The notes: generated from the sequence alone by a model not told the origin. Shown: positions 46,275 to 57,265, counted from the first letter of the stretch. The stretch: 64,000 nucleotides of DNA from Chenopodium formosanum (GCA_024500155.1 CM044869.1:30812501-30876500); one strand, 5' to 3'. Made by a program: numbers and translations.

Positions 46275-46961
46275 TCACTCGGTCTTCTTGCCGACTGGAG
46301 GTATAGGAAGCTTGTTATTGTCGATCAAATATTGGATTGCTTCCTTTAGCTTCCAACAACTCTCGGTAGTATGACCCCTACCTTGGTGGTACTTGCAGCG
46401 TACATTTGGGTTCCAACTAGGCAATCTCTTCTCAAGTGGGGGATCTTGAATGGGTCCAATACGAGTAATGAGTTTCTTTGCATGGAGTCGATCGAAAGCA
46501 TCATCGTAGCTAATTCCAATAGGGTTGTAATCCTTTCTTAGTTGCTTTCTAAATCCTCGATTATTCGTGGCTAAGATTTCATTAAGGTCGGAAGTATCAA
46601 CACTGTTGCTAGAGTAGGTGCTCTCGGAAGAAGAAGGATAGTTGTTCTTCTTTCCTTTGCAGCCACTGTTGTTATTGTTACTAATCCGGGCCTTCTTGTT
46701 GCGCGGAGGAACATGAAGGAGACTTGAATCAATAAGGTCTTGGACACGATCTTTGAGGATGAAGCGTCCTTCGGTAGTGTGATCATGGCCTCTATAGTGT
46801 TGATAATGAGAACTCTGTTCGATAACTATTATCCAATCTCTTAGTCCTTCTATTGCACCCATAAGCGTGACAATGGTATTCCGTGATTCCTGAACATCCT
46901 CTTCCAGGCTTGACGAGCTTTCACTAATATTACTTAAGAAAATTTATTTTTCGCCGGCCAT
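46275..46961 (-). pseudogene. Element C gag (internally deleted; two Cys/His motifs)
   Basis: The ATG at 46961 starts MAGEK, then a stop (46944-46946), then in frame SNISESSSSLEEDVQESRN. The frame is open from MGAIEGL to the stop at 46275. The large central capsid region of gag is missing: MGAIEGL joins a first Cys/His-like motif YQHYRGHDHTTEGRF, where the Cys residues are lost. A basic Asn/Ser-rich stretch follows, then YNPIGISYDDAFDRLHAK, as in element A, and an intact C-x2-H-x4-H-x4-C motif (CKYHQGRGHTTESC, about 46400). It ends with a Lys-rich tail. This nucleic-acid-binding end is the only well preserved gag part in the window. Confidence 0.85.
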
Positions 46962-48542
46962 TACTATAACCCTTTTGTTTTAAAAAAAAGTGATGCTTTA
47001 TCAAAAGTGTTGTCTTGGTTAAGTGCTCTTCTCTCTTTGACCAAGTGCTGTGGAAAGGGAAATTAAGGGATATTCATTGTTAATTATTCGACTCAACTCT
47101 ATTCAACATGCAATAGATGGAAGACGGTAGGAAGAGTGAATATTGTGACATGGGGAAAGCATGTAGAGAATGGAAAGATGATGTAGATGGAGAGATATGA
47201 AAAAATTAGGAATAGAATGCACCCCCAACTCAAATGACGGAAAAAACCGACTCATGCATGAACCTAAGAACCTATGTGCTAACACTAGTGAATGTAGGTA
47301 ACATGTTAAGACTCGTGTCATGACCATGTGGCTAGACTATGTGACTAGACTCAATTAAGGACTTAACAAAGGTACTTTTTATTATTAAAGTAATCGAACT
47401 GATTAGCAAACTGTTTAATTAGACTCGTGGTGATGACTCAAGTAAGAATCTAGACTGTCGCCACAGTTTGAAGCTTGTCGCCAAACGACAATTTTGTCGC
47501 CTGGCGACAAGTAGTAAACTGCAGCGCCACAGCCCAAACTCCTGCGCCATTTCTGGAACATTAATCTGGGACTGTTTCCAGTAATTTTACTCTAAGGGGA
47601 CATGCCTACAGTCGTACTAAGTCAGATTGATTGCTTTATTAGTCTTTAATTAGTTAAATTAATTAATTAATTACTTAGACAAAGTCCTTCTTAGTCATTA
47701 ATTGGTATATTTAAACTTAAACACAAGTCAAACAAACGGTTAGCACATATATGATATGCACAAGCAAAGAATGCACAAATAGTTCAAATAGTCACAACAT
47801 GATGCAATGAGTTTGCAACCTAACCATGGCTCTATTTCTCTAAAGTTCAGGATATGGGTTAGTCAAAGAGGGTCCATGGTTATGAGTCCAGATGCACCGC
47901 GCGGAAGCCTTACCTTTGGAAGGGTTGGTGCGAGTGGATGGGACCCCGCGAGTAAAACTCGCTTCCACGGTTTGGTGGATTCACAAACTCGGATGTACCC
48001 GTCGTTGCCAGGAGCGTTCGATTGGGTAGATGGAGCGTGAACCCCCAGAGGGTTATGTCCATATGTAGAACACATATGGGTTTCAGAAAAGTGAGAAAAA
48101 CTCAATTAGGAAGTAGAATCGAGCCAACAGTGCTAAAATGGTCAAAACAAGAAGGCAGAGTTCTGGTTCGGTATTGGAAGAACTTGGCGCCAGACTACAG
48201 GGACTGTCGCCAATAAAGTACCTCTGTCGCCAGGCGACAGAAGCACTTTAAAAGCGACAAGCCCTGTTTTCTTGACGCTAGTTCCTACATGCCTTAGCAG
48301 GTATCTACGTTCGCAGTATTATTTCAATTCTAGTTGTGAAAGATATTTCTCAAGTTTCCTACGTGTAAAAATCCTATGGTTTTGACTCATTTCGTATGGT
48401 CTATCCAATGAGGACCTTTTTTATACATATGACAATAATGCTAATCAAATTTACGCACATGAAATACTTAGAACTTTTCGAGTCTCATCCACTCATTCTA
48501 AATCATTGCCGAAATAAATTTCAGGTATTAAAATAGAAATCC
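46962..48542 (-). other. Element C 5' leader
   Basis: It is mostly non-coding. Two GTCGC/GCGACA clusters are seen, at 47456-47510 and 48204-48264. A GC-richer stretch at about 47860-48060 holds chance ORFs on both strands. I see no recognised gene. Confidence 0.6.
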
Positions 48543-48560
48543 TCCCCAGTGGAGTCGCCA
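48543..48560 (-). other. Element C primer binding site
   Basis: On the - strand TGGCGACTCCACTGGGGA lies five bases inside the 5' LTR. The TGGCGACTC start fits the tRNA-Arg-type site described for Ogre/Tat elements; I could not check it against a tRNA. Confidence 0.7.
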
Positions 48561-48565
48561 AAAAC

Positions 48566-50397
48566 TGTAGGGAATATTTCAAGCCATTAACCCCGAACTT
48601 GAACCCTACTGTGATCATTCACTTAAGCATGGTGGGGTCCAAAGGGAAGGAAGCTAGAGCAAAAGAGTCGCCAACAAGTTTTAGGAACTTGTAAACCGTT
48701 CACAAGGTGAAGATTACACCCCTTAACGATCCATGAGATCGTCAACTCCAAAAGGTCTTGAACCAAATAGAGTTCGGGGATGAAGGTACAAATCCAACCT
48801 AAAAGAGATTGAACCTGCCCTAATAATAGGCCTCTACTTTATTCTTCTCGTATTCATGTGCACTTTCTGACTAACATGCAAACGATAGATTAACCCTAAA
48901 CCTGTTTATCTATGTTGGTTGAATTTAATGCACAAACAAAACTATTATTGGTGATCACTTGAATTATAATCATATTAACCCTAAACAAGATTATTAATCA
49001 TCTTATTAAGCGTGATTACAATTACAAATTCCCTTAAAACATGCATAAAAGGCGTTATCAAGCAATAACAATAAATAAACATCAAGCAACATAATAACCA
49101 TCATAATAATTATAATTAAAAATCATAATCATGATAAGAATAAAGCATAATAATATTAAGATCCTAGGCATGATACTAACAAGATTAATAACAAATCCTA
49201 GCATTGTCACTAAGCATAAAAATCAAACCTTTAGCTCTAATCATGATATTAACATGATATTAGAAAAGAGTAAAAGGCACCCTAAACATGATACTAGAAA
49301 GCAATAATAACATCCTAATATGATACTAGGAATTAAACAAATTTAAACATACTTTCTACAAGAATAGAGCAACAAGATTACATACTTTGATGCCTCGTAC
49401 CTCTTTCTAATAACAAAATACACGCGTTAGTAACTTCAAGGAAAAGTAATAAAATCAAACAATTAAATCAAATAATTGAAATAGAGAGTAGGGACCAAAC
49501 CCTCAGAAATTATAACCTTTCAAGTCTAGGGCGAAGGCAACTTCGAACTCGGCTAGGTGTTTCTAGATCTCGTGAATGCGGAATTTTGTAAGAGGGAAAG
49601 TTAGAGAGAGTTAAGAGAGAGATGATAACTGAAGATGATGATTGAGAATTGATGATGATAATTTGTGATGATTGAAAACGAAGGTTTTAGGACCCTATTT
49701 ATAAGAAAACAGTCCGGAAATAAGTAGAATTTGATAAGGAATAAAACTCCACTCTGTTGCTGCAAAACTGACCTTGTCGCTTGGCGACATGTCTTGTCGC
49801 GTGGAGACATCCTGGATTTCTACGCACTTTCAACACGGAGTCCACATATGAATCAAAATCAATTTGTAAAGTCCGTATGAAAACTGTAATCGTATTTTTC
49901 ATAAAATAATATTTGATTCCAAATAAAACTTATCAAAATATAATTATTAATTCTAATTTTTATTAGGATTAAAGAGAACCCTCTAGAGATTTCTAGAAGA
50001 CTATAATTAATTCTAATAACTTTAGGAATAATAAATAACATTGGTCCCTCCCCTAGATCGTTGGGCCGCATGTAAAGATCAAACCGGGCCCAGTTTAGTA
50101 TTTTAGCCATAACTTCCTCATTATTCATCGGAATTGGGCTTATAATATATCGTTGGAAAGCTCTTTGCAAGCCCCATCAAACTACACTATTATTGGAGCC
50201 TTGTCATGGACTAAAATAAACTGGATTGGTTGTTTTCATAAAATAGAGTTGTTTTCGATAACAGAAAGAAAGAATTTTTAATAAAAACCAACCGCAACAC
50301 TTGACCTTTCACACTTTCACCTCATTCGATAATCATTCGACGCAAAAGTTATTTATCACTAGTTTTGGTTTTGGGGAGACACATTTGGGTGTCTACA
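48566..50397 (-). repeat. Element C 5' LTR
   Basis: It runs TGTAGGGAATATTTCAAG to TTGGGTGTCTACA on the + strand. The GTCGC block (49772-49810) is shorter than in the 3' LTR. A - strand TATAAATA is at 49696-49703. Confidence 0.92.
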
Positions 50398-50990
50398 GGT
50401 TCACATAGTTTCCTAACCAGTAGGTCAATGACTTACGTACCTATTGGTAAAGCCGGCCTACACGACCCTATAAGTGGGAAAGAAATATGTTTTTCTTATG
50501 ACTTGAAGTTAGCCACCGGGCCTTCCCATTTTTTAGCTATGAGTGACTACGTTCCTTAAACCAAAGGACTACTAAAGAGGAACCCCTCATCACTGTTACC
50601 AGCAACGAGGTTAAGTGTTGTGTGCGTACCTGAAAGTGGAACACGTTAACCATTCATATAGGGGATCGTTAACAAGATGACCAGAAATCAAAATTTAGCG
50701 CTATTCTTTCTATCGAAAGACCGTAAAAAGAAGAAATAGAAGTCAGGGTTGTAATAGCTAAAGTTATGCTTTTGGAAAGAAATGTAGCTTTTCCACCGAA
50801 AATAAGTTATTTTGGGGCTTTCGAACTAGGCAGGTTGTTTCTATTAGGTTTGATGGGTACTAAATAGCGAGTAAACCCATCTATCTATAGTAGGAGTTAA
50901 CCGGCCTTAACCTGTCAAAAAAAAAGAAGTGGAAAAGAAGGTAATTCCTATTTTTATACTTGGACAGGAGAGATCTAATTAATTGAGAAG
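50398..50990. other. Organelle-like DNA, right part
   Basis: It is not similar to any LTR or pol seen here. It has the same character as 39597-41274 (for example GAAAGACCGTAAAAAGAAG). It ends near the integrase N-terminal half of element E, with the edge uncertain within some tens of bases. The origin is unproven. Confidence 0.3.
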
Positions 50991-51620
50991 TCTGAAAGGG
51001 ATGACATCCTTTGTCTTGATGCTCTTGACCGCCTCTGCCTCCACCCACTTGATGAAGTAGTACACAGCTACCAGAATACAACGCTTTCTGCCTGGTGTAG
51101 GCGTATAAGGACCCAGAATGTTCATGCCCCATTTAGCAAACAAGATTAGGGTTGTGGATTGCTGTTAGGTCAGTTGCCGGCTAATGGATGAGCTTGCCAA
51201 ATATTTGGCACTTGTCACATTTTTTTACCATCTCCATGACGTCTGACTCAAGTATGGGCCAGAAGTAACCCTGCCGCTTGGTCCTGATAGCTAGGGATCT
51301 GCCGCCTATGTGAGAGGCGCAGTATCCCTCATCCAGCTCTTCGAGAACTTCCTTCTCCTTTTATAGGGTAACATACTTCAACAAAGGTTTTAGGAAACCC
51401 GCCTTGAAGAGTTCTTTGTTTCTTATCTCGAAGTTTGTTGCTCGCTTCTTTAGGACAGCCGCTTCCTGTGGTGAAGCAGGCAGCGTGCCATCTTGAAGAT
51501 ATGCCCGGATGCCATCCATCCAAGTAAAGCTTCGATCAAGTACTCTAATGGGCTCCTTTTCAGTAATGCTTTGTTTACCCATAACTTCCTAGAAGACTGA
51601 CCGAGGCGTATCACATGAGG
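50991..51620 (-). pseudogene. Element E integrase, N-terminal half
   Basis: On the - strand the zinc-binding segment reads EELDEGYCASHIGGRSLA and KKCDKCQIFGKLIH (first His changed to Asp). Then the start of the core, WGMNILGPYTPTPGRKR, has the first catalytic Asp changed to Asn, and FIKWVEAEAV follows. The frame dies after KDVIPF near 51000. The bases between here and FDNGPQFET (39590) are missing as well as separated. A pre-integrase piece at 51361-51582 (WMDGIRAYLQDGTLPAS) belongs to the same protein. Stops and frameshifts are present. Confidence 0.83.
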
Positions 51621-51985
51621 TGGATGATGCTAATTTTGTGCATCCGCCTAGTTGTTTTCAAATCTGGGCACTTGACTTAGATTAAACTCTTCAAGTGTCC
51701 TAGCCTCAGGTTTGACCGCCTGATGGTATTTGATCATTGTCGGATGAGTGGCTTCATAGTCACCATGGTATTGGTTAACGACCAACTAAGAGTCAAAGCA
51801 GGCGTCAATTTTTGTTGCCCATGCCGCCTTGCACATGCTGATGCCGGCTAGTAGGGCTTCATATTCTGCCTCATTATTTGAGGCCTGGAACTTGAACTGT
51901 AGTGCATACTCATATTTTTCCCCTTTAGGAGACTAACAGATTATGCTTGCACCACATCCATTCATTGTAGAGCTCCCGTCTACAT
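51621..51985 (-). pseudogene. Element E second (archaeal-type) RNase H
   Basis: On the - strand it reads AYVDGSSTMNGCGASII, then SNNEAEYEALLAGISMCKA, then a decayed third motif (ACFDS followed by a stop) and a last block where ADALA-type sequence reads ADAQN. As in elements A and B it lies between RNase H and integrase. Several stops make it inactive. Confidence 0.8.
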
Positions 51986-51989
51986 ACGC

Positions 51990-52657
51990 CTAACCCTTTA
52001 CTGCCTTTCTTGGTTCGTAAGTGATTTCAAGACTTTGCATTTTAATAGCCCACTTGAGCATTCTACCGGATGACTCCAAGGTTGTCGTTGGCCGCTTGAA
52101 AGGTTTATCTGTGTAGACCACAACTGGATGTGCCAAGACGTAAGGTTTTAACTTCTTAACGGCCATGTAAAGGGGAAGAACAAATTTTTCAACCATAGGG
52201 TACCGTAGTTCAGCATTTATAAGCACATGGCTAATGAAGTAGACCGGGAGCTGAATGCCATCTCTCTCAGCAAGGAGAACTGCACTGAGGGCATGATCTG
52301 AGACGGCTAAGTACTTGTAAAGTGTCCCCTTGGGCAAAGGTCTAACAAGCCTTGGCAAAGAGTGTAAGTGTTCTTTTAATTTTTTAAAGGCCGCCTTAGC
52401 ATCATCTCCCCATTCAAAACTTGTCTTCTTCCTAATTGCTTGGAACAAATAGAGGCACTTGTCACCTGACCAACTGAGAAATATTCCCAATGCTGCTAGG
52501 CACCCGGTGAGCTTCTTAACTTCCTTGATAGTACGGGGTGACTTCATGTCAATTACCGCCTGTATCTTTTTGAGGTTAGCTTCTGTCCCCCTTTGAGAAA
52601 TCAGGATTCCGAGAAACTTCCCAGACTTAACACCAAAAACACATTTTTTGGGATTTA
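51990..52657 (-). pseudogene. Element E RT thumb/connection and RNase H
   Basis: The frame resumes after the CACTA element as LNPKKCVFGVKSGKFLGILI, with TIKEVKKLTGCLAALG in the thumb. RNase H follows: LYKYLAVSDHALSAVLLAER, PVYFISHVLINAELRYPMVE, VVYTDKPFKRP. The first catalytic Asp position reads AVSDH. It stops at 51990, just before the second RNase H frame. The other half of RT is at 53970-54600. Confidence 0.88.
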
Positions 52658-52660
52658 ACA

Positions 52661-53966
52661 CACTAGGTGAAAAAGGAGATTTGCACCGAGCTATGGCCAC
52701 CGATTTTTCAAAACCGGTGGGAAAAATATGTGGAAAAATAGGCGGGATTTGGAGGGGAGGTTTTTGCCACAAGTTAAAACCGAACCCGTGGGAAAAACCA
52801 TTTTCCCCACCGGTTTGAACTAAACCGGTGTCTTCTAATTAAAAAAAACCGCGCCCTCCTCTCTCGTCCATCCCTTTATTTAAACGCAAACCCTACTTTT
52901 CTCTCTTCTCTCTCGCCTCTCCTCCTCTCTCCTGCTCTCCTCCTCTCTGCGATCTGGGTTCGAATCTCCACTCCCTCCGTCGTTCTCCGTCATTCTCCTT
53001 CTCTCTACTTCGATCTCCTTCTTTCCCCTCAAAGTCCACTGTCGCCACCAAGCTAGTTTCCACCACCACCGCAACAATAACACCTCCACGACCGCAACAA
53101 TAACACCTTATATCTCCTCAAAGCCCTCCCCTTCTTGTTCGATCTACATCAACATTAACAACAATTTTTGGGTATTATTCGAGGTTAGGGTTTAATTTTT
53201 GGTTTAGTTCGATTTTAACCGATTTTCTAATTTTCACGGTTTAATTTAATAGATTTTCGTAATTGCTTTGAGCAATTGATTTTTCTAGGTGATTTCTGGT
53301 TTGTTTTATTTTTAAATTATTTCGAGTTTATGAATCTTGTTGTTTATTAATTTATGACTCCACATAGATTGTGAGTTTTTGAACCAAATTCATGAGTGTT
53401 CTGGGCTTTTCTGACTTCTTGAATTTTCTGGGTATTGCATGAGTTTTCTGTTTTTTTCGCATTTTATTGTGAGTTGTTATTAATTTAATTTGATGTTTTA
53501 ATTGATGCAGGTATTAGTTTATCACTCCGTATAAAAGAATCAAGATGTCAATTTTGGATCAGTATTGTAACTTTTTTTTTTGATTTTGATATTGTATATT
53601 TTTTTTTTATTTTGATGTTTGTAATTTTTTTTCTTGGTATTTTACAATAACAATTTAATGGTAAATATATTTCTAATTATATTTCATTTTCAAGGTCTTT
53701 TAATTTTGATGTGTTGCGTTGGTTTAATTAATTGTTTGATATCTCTCAACAAAAACAAATTTAATTATTGACATAATTCAAGTGAAAAAGGCAAACAGGA
53801 CACAATAAAAAAAAAGAAAAAAAAATTAATTCAGCAATTCATTTTTGCCACCGGTTAACCGATGGCTTTTTAATTAAGTATTGCCACTCCCCACAAATTC
53901 AGCAGTTCAAAACCGGTGGCTTATGGGGGGTTTGAACCAGTGCCTAATTCATTTATTCTACTAGTC
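52661..53966. mobile_element. Non-autonomous CACTA transposon in element E RT
   Basis: The left end is CACTAGGTGAAAAAGGAG. The right end read in reverse is GACTAGTAGAATAAATG, an imperfect inverted repeat with the terminal base changed. Both sides have ACA (52658-52660 and 53967-53969), the 3 bp duplication expected for CACTA. RT coding is continuous across it (RWHKVM / LNPKKCVF). Subterminal ACCGGT(GG) words occur in both orientations at both ends (about 52715, 52801, 52828, 53852, 53912). The interior (52850-53550) has a CT-rich leader-like stretch and AT-rich DNA, but no transposase frame. Confidence 0.85.
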
Positions 53967-53969
53967 ACA

Positions 53970-54660
53970 TGACCTTATGCCACCTGAGTGTGGTGAAGGT
54001 TTCTCGGAGATTAGCAAGGTGATCCGTCTGTAGCTTTGATTTGACTATCATGTCATCAATGTACGCCTCTACATTCCTCCCAATCTGATTAATGAAGACA
54101 ATATTAATCATCCGTTTGAAAGTAGCCGGCGCATTCTTCAGCTAAATGGCATCACCGTATAATAGAATAACCCCTGATCAGTGACGAAAGTAGTCTTCTC
54201 TTGATCTTTTTTCCACAGGGGTATATGTGGAAACTTGAGTAGGCATCCATAAAACTCATCAATGCATGCCCAGTTGTAGAGTCGACCAGGATGTCGAACT
54301 TTGGAAGCGGGTAACTGTTGTTTGGATATGCCTTGTTCAAGTCAGTTTAATCTACCAACATGCGCCAAGTACTATTCGGCTTCTTTACAAGCACCATGTT
54401 CGCAATCCAATCAGAGAAGTTACATGGCCGAATGAACCCAGCATCTAACAACTTTTAGACCTCGGCAGCTGCCGCTTGACTTCTCTCCTCGTCGTGATTT
54501 CTTTTCTTTTGTTGGAAGGGCTTCTTTTTAGGATCCATGGCGAGTTTGTGGACAGCAAGATCCGGGCTGATGTCTGACATCTCTTTAACTTTAAAGGTAA
54601 AAATGTCTTTGAATTCTTTTTAAGATCCACGGCGAGTTTGTGGACCCAACCTTTCAAAGG
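53970..54660 (-). pseudogene. Element E RT palm
   Basis: On the - strand: MVLVKKPNSTWRMLVD, TDLNKAYPNNSYPLPKFDIL, ALMSFMDAYSSFHIYP and, after frameshifts, EAYIDDMIVKSK (about 54040), so the catalytic Asp pair is kept. LRETFTTLRWHK runs up to the CACTA insertion. Stops at about 54345 and 54455 and a frameshift near 54210 break it. A short duplication (GGCGAGTTTGTGGAC at 54540 and 54632) lies at its start. Confidence 0.87.
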
Positions 54661-55340
54661 CAGACGTCTAGAGGAATATCAATATGATTACCAGCCGGCT
54701 GGGGACGGAGTTCATCTGACCGTTCCCCGATCAGTGATTGTTATTTCTTCTCTTTCTTCACCTCCACAAGCTAATCAGCTTTTCTTTTCTTTACGAATGC
54801 TGGTGGGGCTCGGTCAGAGTCCTTGACATCGTTAAGGTCTATAGGCTCCTTCCTCTGTCCGTCTACAGCAGCCGTTGGTTTGACATCTGAGAGGTAACAC
54901 TCCGTAGCCGTCTTCTGATCCCCGTTCAAGGAGCCAACAGAGCCATCATCCTTTTCATATGCTAACTACATGAGAGCTGGGATGATAACGACCTTACACA
55001 CGTTCAGAGTGGGTCGGCCTAGAATAATGTTATAGGCGGTTAGCCCTTCAACCACTAAAAATCGGAAGATCATATGTCGCCCTTTTCCCTTCTACCCCAG
55101 CCGGATGGGTAAGTCAATTTGTCCGACTGGGTGCACGACCCCTCCTCCGAAACCAACAAGTGGATGGGAGACATCGCGTAGATTGTCCAGCTTGTAATTC
55201 ACCTTCGACAAACACTTGTAGCTGATGAGGTTAGAGGAGCTACCAGTGTCTATAAGCATTCGACCAACCAGCTGGTTGGCGACCTTACATTCAATGATGA
55301 CCGGGTCATCATGCAAACGGAGGACTTTGCCCCGATCCTT
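54661..55340 (-). pseudogene. Element E aspartic protease and linker to RT
   Basis: On the - strand the active site is MLIDTGSSSNLISYKCL (about 55245), with HPVGQIDLPIRLG and, past a stop at 55092, GLTAYNIILGRPTLN (about 55010). DTG and the hydrophobic-Gly flap pattern are both intact, unlike in element A. The linker (54661-54930) is charged and has stops. It would process Gag-Pol. Confidence 0.85.
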
Positions 55341-56752
55341 CTAAGTGATGAGGACGTCTGGGAAAGTACCACTAGCAGATGTTGGTACATCATCAACAGA
55401 ATGGATCTTCTTCTTCAGATGATCCTTGGTGCCCCGGATGGTCAGGCCACCACTCGCGAATCCCCACGATATGGTGTAGACTGGCTCCTTGTCAGTGTCC
55501 GAGCTACTAGCAGGGTGGACAGTCTTGGACGACCGCCCTGGATTCTTCTTGACAGTCGCTTTGGACTTCAAGACATAGGATTTCAGCACTCCCTTGTCCA
55601 CTAGACGGTCCAACGTCCGCTTCAGACTATAATGGTCGTTGGTGTCATGGCCGACTTTCTCATGGAAGTGACAGTATTTATTTTTGTTCCGTGATTGGAC
55701 GGAACTCTTCATCATATTCGGCTTCTCCATGGGGATGGAGTAGTAGTCTTTATTAAACTCGTACCTCGGAATTTTCCGGTTTGAATTCTTTCTTTTTCTT
55801 TTTGGACGGCTGACCAGGCTCATCAGCCGCCCAAAACTTTTTCCTCTTTTTTTTCTCTACAGCTTTTTAAGCCGGCTGAGAAGACCGACTCTCTTTTTGT
55901 TTTTCAGACATCTTGGATTCTGACTGATGGCTGGATGAGCAGAGGTCGGTGGCTTGAATAAAGCTCTCCGCTTCTTGGAGGGTGAATACCCTCTTTCGAA
56001 CGAGGTCAAACTTAAAGGTTGACCCATCCTTTAGACCCTTGAAGAAGTCCGCATAGGCTACCTCGTCAGACATCCTTGTATCGGGATTCTCACCGGATTG
56101 AACCGTTTGACGTAGGAACGAAGTCCTTCTCTTTTTCCCTACCGTATGGTGCTCAAGTCAAGACTTGTTTTCTTGGCAGGGTTGTTCATTGAGAAGTTGG
56201 AGGCAAATAAGAAGGCATGCCTCCTGAAGCTATCGATGCATCCGGATGGCAGATTGCCAAACCATTGTTGGGCTATGCCCTTCAAGGTGGCCGAGAAGCA
56301 TCGGCACCACATAGCATCCTCCAACCCCTGCATGTGCATAAGGTTGGTTTAGGCTATTAGGTGATCCTCAGGGTTGGTGATCCTCCTCTCAGCTTGAGGA
56401 GTCTTCTTTGCCGACTGACCCTTGTTAGAGCCAGTCGTCCTCTTGTTGATCAGGTCCTTGATTTCACCCTTGAAACATTTCATGAATTTCATGAGTTTAT
56501 TTCAGGTTACTAGAGCCTAACCCCTGCCGCTTGGGTGTTACCAGGCGGTGGTCCAGCAGTCTTGCTGGTACCCGCTTCATTATTGACTCGTTCTAGCTTG
56601 TCTTTGGAACGGATGTGTTTAGAGAGGAGTTACCCATCAAGGCCCATTCGGGTTTCGACTTCACAATCGTTGTCTGTATCATGATTTAAATAAACCTTAC
56701 CATTGGCTCTAGGCCGGTTGGGTTCAGGTGGCGGTACATACTCTTGAACCAT
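55341..56752 (-). pseudogene. Element E gag
   Basis: The frame starts at ATG 56752 (MVQEYVPPPEPNRPRANG), only 13 bases after the primer binding site. The retrotransposon gag core is seen as WFGNLPSGCIDSFRRHAFLF (about 56230) and VAYADFFKGLKDGSTFKFDL (about 56050). The nucleocapsid motif is CHFHEKVGHDTNDHYSLKRT (about 55680), where the last Cys of C-x2-H-x4-H-x4-C is His. It is Lys/Arg-rich at about 55800. Stops near 56590 and 56139 and frameshifts divide it. Gag would package the element RNA. Confidence 0.86.
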
Positions 56753-56765
56753 CTTAGAGGTACTC

Positions 56766-56783
56766 TCCCCATAGACGACGCCA
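56766..56783 (-). other. Element E primer binding site
   Basis: On the - strand TGGCGTCGTCTATGGGGA follows the 5' LTR after two bases. It is of a different type from element C. Confidence 0.7.
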
Positions 56784-57058
56784 AATGTTTTGGGTGTTTT
56801 TGTCCCTCGAGAGATTTATGTCACCAAGACTGGTTCAACGCGGTCTATTCTCGCAGAACACGGAGACTCCGGTTGGTTGGAGCTCTGACTCCGACGATTA
56901 AGTTAGAACACGTTGGAGAAAGTAAAAAGTGCGGAAAGGTAAAAGTATGATCTTCTCGGATTTCGAGATCAGGTGTTTTCTCTGATGTGAGAGAATGTAG
57001 GGTAGGCTATAATAAAATGAATAGTGGATCTCCCCAAATTGGGGGGAGGGAATCTTCC

Positions 57059-57066
57059 TATTTATA
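57059..57066 (-). promoter_or_regulatory. Element E 5' LTR TATA box
   Basis: TATAAATA on the - strand, conserved in the 3' LTR at 34321-34328. Confidence 0.6.
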
Positions 57067-57189
57067 GGGTCCTTGGTAAATGTGCCCCTAATTAGGTCAC
57101 TCTAACCTAATTCTAATGGGCTACGCCGAATTTGGCTTCCTCGGGATTTGGGGCCTGAAGGCCGTCTTTTTTCCTGAATTCTGGAACGC

Positions 57190-57265
57190 CACGTGTCAAA
57201 TGGGAATTTGTCTAGTTTAGACCAATCCGGGGCTGACACGTGTCGCCATTTGATTGGCCCACGTG
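57190..57265 (-). promoter_or_regulatory. Cluster of three CACGTG G-boxes upstream of the element E TATA box
   Basis: CACGTG at 57190-57195, 57237-57242 and 57260-57265. Two of them are in the wider form CCACGTGTC/GACACGTGTC, typical of plant G-box/ABRE elements bound by bZIP or bHLH factors. They lie in U3, 125-205 bp upstream of the TATA box in the sense direction. Confidence 0.65.

Larger units (their letters stand above)
41275..50397 (-). mobile_element. Element C: gag-only, pol-less derivative of the A family
   Basis: Two 1.83-1.85 kb LTRs (41275-43119 and 48566-50397) bound 5.4 kb. On the - strand the order is 5' LTR, primer binding site, leader, a shortened gag, conserved post-integrase tail, tandem repeats, polypurine tract, 3' LTR. 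LTRs, polypurine tract, 3' region and gag all match element A. Protease, RT, both RNases H, integrase and both antisense genes are absent. It could only have moved with proteins supplied by another element. The flanking 5 bp differ (AGTGA and GGTTC), so no target duplication is visible. Confidence 0.88.

Noticed and set aside
47807..48216. ORFs on both strands in the element C leader
   Set aside because: GC-richer leader sequence with overlapping frames and no motif.
52861..53110. CT-rich, TATA-led stretch as the promoter of a host gene
   Set aside because: It is wholly inside the CACTA element and no coding frame follows; noted only as possible captured sequence.
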